From Streptomyces cyaneochromogenes (lineage in GTDB: Bacteria; Actinomycetota; Actinomycetes; Streptomycetales; Streptomycetaceae): a stretch of DNA of 64,000 nt. The stretch is taken from positions 6,076,001 through 6,140,000 of the forward strand of contig NZ_CP034539.1 of the NCBI RefSeq assembly GCF_003963535.1, given 5' to 3'. The notes under the pieces were generated by a model. That model made no database searches. It was not told the origin of the DNA and saw only the letters and a program-made list of their open reading frames with translations. Every line of letters starts with the position of its first letter. Positions within the stretch are counted from its first letter, which is position 1. The position numbers and the translations under genes were made by a program. Below are positions 58,634 through 64,000 of this stretch, in pieces.

Positions 58634-58963
58634 TCAGTTGTGGGAAGCGGACTCCCCGCTGGCCGTCGACGCCGAGACCAACCGGTTGCGTGCCCGCCCC
58701 ATGAGCTCCTCGCGCTCGTCCTCGGTCAAGCCGCCCCAGACGCCGTACGGTTCGCGGACCGCCAGCGCATGCGCCGCGCACTGCGCGCGCACCGGGCACC
58801 TCATGCAGACCTCCTTGGCCGAGTTCTCACGAGCGCTCCGAGCCGCACCGCGTTCGCCCTCGGGATGAAAGAAGAGCGAGCTGTCCACCCCGCGACAGGC
58901 GGCCAGGAGCTGCCAGTCCCACAGGTCCGCGTTCGGTCCGGGAAGGCGGGAGAAATCTGCCAT
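58634..58963 (-). CDS. WhiB-like iron-sulfur regulator
   Basis: 109 residues. The four cluster ligands Cys23, Cys53, Cys56 and Cys62 (CxxC within KEVCMRCPVRAQC) and the GVWGG turn (74-78) followed by a basic tail define the Wbl family. Such proteins bind [4Fe-4S] and act with the primary sigma factor. It starts WDWQLLAACRG. AAGGGG precedes the ATG. It is divergent from bldM, as in other streptomycetes; I do not assign a letter name. Confidence 0.93.
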   Translation of the reverse strand: MADFSRLPGPNADLWDWQLLAACRGVDSSLFFHPEGERGAARSARENSAKEVCMRCPVRAQCAAHALAVREPYGVWGGLTEDEREELMGRARNRLVSASTASGESASHN

Positions 58964-59192
58964 TGCGTGACCCCTTGTAGCCGTTCTGGGCGGATACGGT
59001 GCTCACGACCGTACATCTACGATCTAAGGAGATGAAAATATGACTCATTGCGAATCTAGCCCCAAACGCCAAGAAACGGGAAGAAAAACGGCTGAATGGG
59101 GCATGGGTTGTGATGAAACGTTGTGGGTCCGCCCCGCATGTCTGCACCGTGTCCGCCCCCTCACGTAGAGTGCCGAAGATGGCACACGGCCC

Positions 59193-59220
59193 CGTAACTC
59201 TTTCGAGTGACCGTCGTTGA
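59193..59220 (+). promoter_or_regulatory. Sigma-BldN-dependent promoter of bldM
   Basis: CGTAAC (59193-59198), 16 bases, CGTTGA (59215-59220) is an exact match to the promoter recognised by the developmental ECF sigma factor BldN, whose known target is bldMp1. It lies 123 bases before the bldM ATG. The rest of the 380-base gap 58964-59343 holds the WhiB-like gene's 5' region (AAGGGG at its start) and no other gene. Confidence 0.88.
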
Positions 59221-59343
59221 GAGGGCGAGGCGGTTGAAGGAACAAGCGCTCGGGCAGGCGTCCGAGACGGTCGACCGCTCAGGTGACGATTTCGTACCAG
59301 CCTGGAGGCTCAAGGTGACGTGCATCAGCTGCGGAGGGCGGCC

Positions 59344-59955
59344 ATGACATCCGTCCTCGTCTGCGACGACTCCCCGCTTGCCCGAGAGGCGCTCCGCCGC
59401 GCGGTCGCGACCGTGCCCGGCGTCGAGCGCGTGACGACGGCGGCCAACGGCGAGGAAGTCCTCCGCCGCTGGGGCGCCGACCGCTCGGACCTGATTCTGA
59501 TGGACGTACGCATGCCCGGTCTGGGCGGCGTAGAGACCGTGCGGCGGTTGCTGTCCGCCGACCCCGGTGCGCGCATCATCATGCTCACCGTCGCCGAGGA
59601 CCTGGACGGCGTGGCCCTCGCGGTCGCCGCCGGTGCCCGCGGCTATCTGCACAAGGACGCCTCGCGCGCGGAGCTGCGTGCCACGGTGACGCAGGCGCTG
59701 GCCGACCCGACCTGGCGCCTCGCTCCCCGTCGGCTGCGCTCCGCCGAGATGGGTGCCGCGCCGACGCTCACGGCGCGTGAGATCCAGGTGCTCGAGGGAA
59801 TGAGCCACGGTCGTTCCAACGCGGAGATCGGTCGCGAGCTGTTCCTGTCCGAGGACACCGTGAAGACCCACGCCCGGCGGCTGTTCAAGAAGCTCGGCGC
59901 TTCTGACCGGGCCCACGCGGTGGCGCTCGGGTTCCGTTGGGGCCTGGTTCGCTAG
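59344..59955 (+). CDS. bldM: BldM, orphan response regulator for aerial development
   Basis: 203 residues, NarL/FixJ type. The receiver domain has CDDSPLAREALRRAV, Asp54 in LILMDVRMPG, and LHKDAS. The C-terminal LuxR HTH is LTAREIQVLEGMSHGRSNAE, then IGRELFLSEDTVKTHARRL. BldM acts as a homodimer on early and as heterodimer with WhiI on late developmental genes, and is known to work without phosphorylation. Start ATG 59344 with GGAGGGCGG upstream. The neighbours (wbl, sigma factor, guaB) match the S. coelicolor order. Confidence 0.96.
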   Translation: MTSVLVCDDSPLAREALRRAVATVPGVERVTTAANGEEVLRRWGADRSDLILMDVRMPGLGGVETVRRLLSADPGARIIMLTVAEDLDGVALAVAAGARGYLHKDASRAELRATVTQALADPTWRLAPRRLRSAEMGAAPTLTAREIQVLEGMSHGRSNAEIGRELFLSEDTVKTHARRLFKKLGASDRAHAVALGFRWGLVR

Positions 59956-59982
59956 GAGCTCGGTCCTGCAGGCCGTTGCTGT

Positions 59983-60062
59983 GTGCGGGTCGTTTGCGGC
60001 TGGTCGCGCCCACGCGGCGGAGCCGCATGATGTCCCGGCCCGCGCCCCCTTGTGGGGCGCGG
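59983..60062 (+). repeat. Intergenic repeat family 1, copy C (long form)
   Basis: It begins TGCGGGTCGTTTGCGGCTGG, continues TCGCGC as in copies A and B, then has an extra block with CCACGCGGCGGAGCCGCATG before CCCGCGCCCC and a short CG-rich hairpin. It shows that the family has a short and a long form. Confidence 0.65.
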
Positions 60063-60185
60063 TTGCGGGGTCGGCCAAAGCGGCCCTGTCGGTGCCCGCT
60101 GCTTGTTTCGGCGCGGATGCCGCATCCTTGAGATGTGGAGTCTCTCGGGGACGAGTCGGTCGAGCGGAAGGGGAGGGCGCAGGGG

Positions 60186-60863
60186 ATGAGTGCCGGCGCA
60201 CCTACTCATAACGCTTCGGTGCACAACATCGGGCGCGATGCAACGGACCACACGGCCACAAGGCACCATGGACCGATGCGCGACGACGAGGCGGCCAATG
60301 CCGCAGGGGCGATCGGTGCACTCGTCCATCGCGCCGTCGACGGAGACGAGCAGGCCACACACGATCTGCTCGCGCACGTCCACCCCCTGGCCCTGCGCTA
60401 CTGCCGCACCAGGCTGTCGCGCCTGCCGGGCGACGCGCGGCACTTCGTCGAGGACCTCGCCCAGGAGGTCTGCGTCGCCGTCCTGCTCGCGCTGCCGCGC
60501 TACAAGGACACCGGCCGCCCCTTCGAGGCGTTCGTCTTCGCGATCGCCGCGCACAAGGTGGCCGACCTGCAGCGGGCCGCGATGCGGCACCCGGGGTCCA
60601 CGGCGGTTCCGTCGGACGAGATGCCCGAGCGCCCGGACGACTCCCTCGGCCCGGAGGAGCGGGCGCTGCTGAGCAGCGACGCCGAATGGGCCAAGAAGCT
60701 GCTGGCCAACCTGCCCGAGAACCAGCGGGAGCTGCTGCTGCTGAGGATCGCGGTGGGGTTGACCGCGGAAGAGACGGGTCAGATGTTGGGAATGTCACCC
60801 GGCGCGGTCCGGGTGGCCCAGCACAGGGCGCTGAGCAGGCTGCGAGCACTGGCGGAGCAGTAG
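60186..60863 (+). CDS. shbA: ECF sigma factor, probable ShbA
   Basis: 225 residues from ATG 60186, with GGGAGGG 8 bases before; ATG 60276 (195 residues) is an alternative and fits the start of region 2 better. Region 2 spans RLSRLPGDARHFVEDLAQEV, then FEAFVFAIAAHKVADL, and region 4 NLPENQRELLLLRIAVGLTA. SPGAVRVAQHRALSRLRAL is the recognition helix. No anti-sigma gene is adjacent. ShbA drives transcription of the principal sigma gene hrdB in Streptomyces. The name rests on family and position between bldM and guaB. Confidence 0.82.
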   Translation: MSAGAPTHNASVHNIGRDATDHTATRHHGPMRDDEAANAAGAIGALVHRAVDGDEQATHDLLAHVHPLALRYCRTRLSRLPGDARHFVEDLAQEVCVAVLLALPRYKDTGRPFEAFVFAIAAHKVADLQRAAMRHPGSTAVPSDEMPERPDDSLGPEERALLSSDAEWAKKLLANLPENQRELLLLRIAVGLTAEETGQMLGMSPGAVRVAQHRALSRLRALAEQ

Positions 60864-61028
60864 CGCTTCCCGTGCGCTCCCTTGAGTGCGCCCCCAAATG
60901 AACAGGCTTCTCCTCGGTTCCGTACGAACATACGAAGCCCGGAGCCATACACAACCGTGGAATTTGCGAGCTGTGCTTCCCGTTAGCATGGACATCCGCA
61001 CCGATCAAGGCCATTTGGGGAAGGTGTC

Positions 61029-62531
61029 ATGACTGCCAACGTCGACGGAGTGCCCGGAAAATTCGCGACCCTCGGGCTGACCTACGACGACGTGCTGCTG
61101 CTGCCGGGCGCATCCGAGGTGCTCCCCAACGCGGTCGACACCTCGTCCCGCATCTCCCGCAACGTCCGCGTGAACATCCCGCTGCTCTCGGCCGCCATGG
61201 ACAAGGTGACCGAGTCCCGCATGGCGATCGCGATGGCCCGCCTCGGCGGCGTCGGCGTGCTGCACCGCAACCTCTCCGTCGAGGACCAGGTCAACCAGGT
61301 CGACCTGGTGAAGCGGTCCGAGTCCGGCATGGTCACCGACCCGATCACGGTGCACCCGGAGGCGACCCTCGCCGAGGCCGACGCCCTGTGCGCCAAGTTC
61401 CGCATCAGCGGCGTTCCCGTCACGGACCCGGCCGGCAAGCTGCTCGGCATCGTCACCAACCGGGACATGGCCTTCGAGAGCGACCGCAGCCGTCAGGTGC
61501 GCGAGGTCATGACGCCGATGCCGCTGGTCACCGGCCAGGTCGGCATCTCCGGCAGCGACGCGATGGAGCTGCTGCGCCGCCACAAGATCGAGAAGCTTCC
61601 CCTGGTCGACGAGGCGGGCATCCTCAAGGGCCTCATCACGGTCAAGGACTTCGTCAAGGCGGAGAAGTACCCCAACGCGGCCAAGGACTCCGAGGGCCGC
61701 CTCCTCGTCGGTGCCGCCGTCGGCGCCAGCCCCGAGGCCCTGGAGCGGGCCCAGGCGCTCGCCGAGGCCGGCGTGGACTTCCTGGTCGTCGACACCTCGC
61801 ACGGCCACAACAGCAACGCCCTCAGCTGGATGTCGAAGATCAAGTCCAGCGTCGGCGTCGACGTGATCGGCGGCAACGTCGCCACCCGTGACGGCGCCCA
61901 GGCGCTGATCGACGCCGGTGTCGACGGCATCAAGGTCGGTGTCGGACCGGGCTCCATCTGTACCACCCGCGTGGTCGCCGGCATCGGCGTCCCGCAGGTC
62001 ACCGCCATCTACGAGGCCTCCCTCGCCGCCCGCCCCGCGGGCATCCCGCTGATCGGCGACGGCGGCCTGCAGTACTCCGGCGACATCGGCAAGGCGCTCG
62101 CCGCCGGTGCCGACACCGTGATGCTGGGCTCGCTGCTCGCGGGCTGCGAGGAGTCCCCGGGCGAGCTGCTGTTCATCAACGGCAAGCAGTTCAAGTCGTA
62201 CCGCGGCATGGGCTCCCTGGGCGCCATGCAGTCCCGTGGCCAGGGCAGGTCGTACTCGAAGGACCGCTACTTCCAGGCCGAGGTCGCCTCCGACGACAAG
62301 CTCGTGCCCGAGGGCATCGAGGGCCAGGTGCCCTACCGCGGCCCGCTGGCCAACGTGCTGCACCAGCTCGTCGGCGGTCTGCGGCAGACCATGGGCTACG
62401 TCGGCGCGGCGACCATCGGTGAGATGGAGACCAAGGGCCGCTTCGTACGGATCACCTCCGCGGGCCTCAAGGAGAGCCACCCGCACGACATCCAGATGAC
62501 GGTCGAGGCGCCGAACTACAGCCGTAAGTAG
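61029..62531 (+). CDS. guaB: IMP dehydrogenase
   Basis: Converts IMP to XMP, the committed step to GMP. 500 residues. LTYDDVLLLPGASEVLP is the family start, and a tandem CBS regulatory module occupies about 100-215. VDTSHGHN, GNVATRDGA and GVGPGSICTTR (catalytic Cys311) form the active site. MGSLGAMQ and the flap RSYSKDRYFQ follow. Start ATG 61029, GGGGAAGG upstream. Confidence 0.98.
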   Translation: MTANVDGVPGKFATLGLTYDDVLLLPGASEVLPNAVDTSSRISRNVRVNIPLLSAAMDKVTESRMAIAMARLGGVGVLHRNLSVEDQVNQVDLVKRSESGMVTDPITVHPEATLAEADALCAKFRISGVPVTDPAGKLLGIVTNRDMAFESDRSRQVREVMTPMPLVTGQVGISGSDAMELLRRHKIEKLPLVDEAGILKGLITVKDFVKAEKYPNAAKDSEGRLLVGAAVGASPEALERAQALAEAGVDFLVVDTSHGHNSNALSWMSKIKSSVGVDVIGGNVATRDGAQALIDAGVDGIKVGVGPGSICTTRVVAGIGVPQVTAIYEASLAARPAGIPLIGDGGLQYSGDIGKALAAGADTVMLGSLLAGCEESPGELLFINGKQFKSYRGMGSLGAMQSRGQGRSYSKDRYFQAEVASDDKLVPEGIEGQVPYRGPLANVLHQLVGGLRQTMGYVGAATIGEMETKGRFVRITSAGLKESHPHDIQMTVEAPNYSRK

Positions 62532-62542
62532 TCACCAGGCAT

Positions 62543-62583
62543 CGACGAGGGCGGCCCCGGAAGCACCGGGGCCGCCCTCGTCG
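62543..62583 (+). terminator. Terminator after guaB
   Basis: An 18-bp perfect stem (62543-62560 with 62566-62583) around loop AAGCA. No T-run follows, as is common in this genus. Confidence 0.88.
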
Positions 62584-62636
62584 TGCCCGTCGGCGATACT
62601 GGAAGACGCTGAACGCATCAGGGAAAGGCCACAGAC

Positions 62637-63761
62637 GTGACTGAGATCGAGATCGGGCGCGGCAAGCGCGGGCGCAGGGCGTACGCCTTCGACGACATCG
62701 CCGTCGTCCCCAGCCGCCGTACGCGGGACCCGAAGGAGGTCTCGATCGCCTGGCAGATCGACGCCTACCGCTTCGAGCTGCCCTTCCTGGCCGCCCCCAT
62801 GGACTCGGTCGTCTCCCCGGCCACCGCGATCCGCATCGGCGAGCTCGGCGGCCTCGGCGTGCTGAACCTCGAAGGTCTGTGGACGCGGTACGAGGACCCG
62901 CAGCCGCTCCTCGACGAGATCGCCGAGCTGCCCACCGAGGCCGCCACGCGCCGTCTCCAGGAGATCTACGCCGCTCCCATCAAGGAGGAGCTGATCGGGC
63001 AGCGCATCAAGGAGGTGCGCGACTCGGGCGTGGTCACCGCGGCGGCGCTCTCCCCGCAGCGCACGGCCCAGTTCTCCAAGGCGGTCGTCGACGCGGGCGT
63101 GGACATCTTCGTCATCCGCGGCACGACGGTCTCGGCGGAGCACGTCTCGTCCTCGCACGAGCCGCTGAACCTGAAGCAGTTCATCTACGAGCTCGACGTC
63201 CCGGTGATCGTCGGCGGCTGCGCCACGTACACCGCCGCCCTGCACCTGATGCGCACCGGCGCGGCGGGCGTCCTGGTCGGCTTCGGCGGCGGCGCGGCGC
63301 ACACCACGCGCAACGTCCTGGGCATCCGGGTCCCGATGGCCACGGCGGTCGCGGACGTGGCGGCCGCCCGCCGTGACTACATGGACGAGTCCGGCGGCCG
63401 GTACGTGCACGTGATCGCGGACGGCGGCGTCGGCTGGTCCGGCGACCTGCCCAAGGCGATCGCCTGCGGCGCGGACGCGGTGATGATGGGCTCGCCGCTC
63501 GCGCGCGCCACGGACGCGCCGGGCAAGGGGAACCACTGGGGCATGGAGGCGGTCAACGAGGATCTGCCGCGCGGCAAGAAGGTCGACCTGGGCACGGTCG
63601 GCACGATCGAGGAGGTGCTGACGGGTCCGTCGCACACTCCCGACGGCTCGATGAACTTCTTCGGTGCGCTGCGGCGGGCCATGGCCACGACCGGGTACAG
63701 CGAGCTGAAGGAGTTCCAGCGGGTTGAGGTGACGGTGGCGGACTCGCAGCACACGCGGTAG
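62637..63761 (+). CDS. guaB3: GuaB3-type IMPDH-related protein
   Basis: 374 residues from GTG 62637, with no CBS domains. IMPDH-like barrel: YAFDDIAVVPSRRTRDP, LAAPMDSVVSP and GGCATYTAALHLMRTGAAG. The loop that holds the catalytic Cys in GuaB (GPGSICTTR) reads GGGAAHTTR (217-225), with His222 where Cys should be. It is therefore unlikely to act as IMP dehydrogenase. This paralogue follows guaB in actinobacteria; its function is unresolved. Confidence 0.93.
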   Translation: MTEIEIGRGKRGRRAYAFDDIAVVPSRRTRDPKEVSIAWQIDAYRFELPFLAAPMDSVVSPATAIRIGELGGLGVLNLEGLWTRYEDPQPLLDEIAELPTEAATRRLQEIYAAPIKEELIGQRIKEVRDSGVVTAAALSPQRTAQFSKAVVDAGVDIFVIRGTTVSAEHVSSSHEPLNLKQFIYELDVPVIVGGCATYTAALHLMRTGAAGVLVGFGGGAAHTTRNVLGIRVPMATAVADVAAARRDYMDESGGRYVHVIADGGVGWSGDLPKAIACGADAVMMGSPLARATDAPGKGNHWGMEAVNEDLPRGKKVDLGTVGTIEEVLTGPSHTPDGSMNFFGALRRAMATTGYSELKEFQRVEVTVADSQHTR

Positions 63762-63809
63762 GCGTTACGCGGTTACGGCGCTGCGTCTACTTCTACGTCT
63801 GCGTCAGGG

Positions 63810-63847
63810 AAGGGCCGGTCACTCCGGGTGGGGTGACCGGCCCTTTT
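63810..63847 (+). terminator. Terminator after guaB3
   Basis: A 13-bp perfect stem, AAGGGCCGGTCAC with its complement, around a 10-base loop, ending in TTTT. Confidence 0.9.
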
Positions 63848-64000
63848 GCGTGCCCAACTACGCCTGTGCGGGGGCGCGTTGTGTGGGAGGGGGCGCGTGG
63901 TTGCGTTTGGGGCGAATGTGGGCTGAACGGGCGAAGGGAGTCGGTAGTGTCCGTGATCGGCGTCCCGTTCTCTGGGGCGCCCCCTTCCAAGGAGATGTTC
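63848..64000 (+). other. Right-edge intergenic region, 5' flank of the next gene
   Basis: No coding sequence is supported. A weak promoter-like pair CTGAAC (63923) and TAGTGT (63945) is present. The window ends AAGGAGATGTTC, which looks like a ribosome site leading into a gene that starts at or just beyond the edge. Confidence 0.4.

Noticed and set aside
1..64000. tRNA, rRNA, insertion sequences, integrases, attachment sites or an origin
   Set aside because: Read-through of all intergenic regions showed no cloverleaf-like text, transposase, integrase or DnaA-box cluster that I could support.

Overview
The window is chromosomal DNA from a streptomycete. It is very GC-rich, with many GTG and some TTG starts. 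It carries a recognisable Streptomyces core order: rpoA-rplQ-truA, rplM-rpsI-glmM, coaA, glmS, nnrD-acpS-alr, tsaE/tsaB/rimI/tsaD, groS-groL, wbl-bldM-sigma factor, guaB-guaB3. BldM, a WhiB-like protein, two CIRCE elements and the intergenic repeats point the same way.

Layout. 1-2630: end of the ribosomal/RNA polymerase operon. 2846-9486: a five-gene glycan cassette (cellulose-synthase-like GT2, GH26-like lipoprotein, GT39-like protein, UDP-glucose dehydrogenase, DPM-like GT2). 9577-11863: an orphan membrane protein and a GT87-like protein. 12020-14814: rplM-rpsI and glmM. 14947-19487: an RTX-like secreted protein, DUF389, CoaA and a DrrAB-type ABC exporter. 19551-20030: two gene relics. 20072-30909: glmS, a small secreted protein, an FAD monooxygenase, nnrD, a decayed beta-helix gene, acpS, an L,D-transpeptidase, alr, a hydrolase and tsaE. 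31068-34494: a small orphan, a transpeptidase-like protein without the catalytic Cys, and the tsaB-rimI-tsaD operon.

34617-39676 is the most unusual stretch. Four paralogous small secreted proteins, two on each side, flank an overlapping three-gene membrane/ABC module. Strong hairpins separate the units, and two of the secreted genes share an upstream inverted-repeat motif. I do not recognise the secreted family.

39891-43928 looks like a xylan/beta-glucan locus: GH3, a LacI regulator, and a GH10-CBM2 xylanase reduced to scraps that still has a matching operator. 44013-53340: an LCP protein, a NACHT-WD40 relic, TetR/MFS, a DGPF-ECF42 pair, a THUMP-like methyltransferase and tandem deacetylase lipoproteins. 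53470-63761: groS-groL with CIRCE control, an SnoaL-like protein, an SDR, a LysR regulator, a WhiB-like gene, bldM with an exact sigma-BldN promoter, a probable shbA, guaB and guaB3. No tRNA, rRNA, CRISPR array, insertion sequence or phage gene was seen. Several junctions between core blocks hold degraded genes, which suggests repeated gain and loss at the same places.
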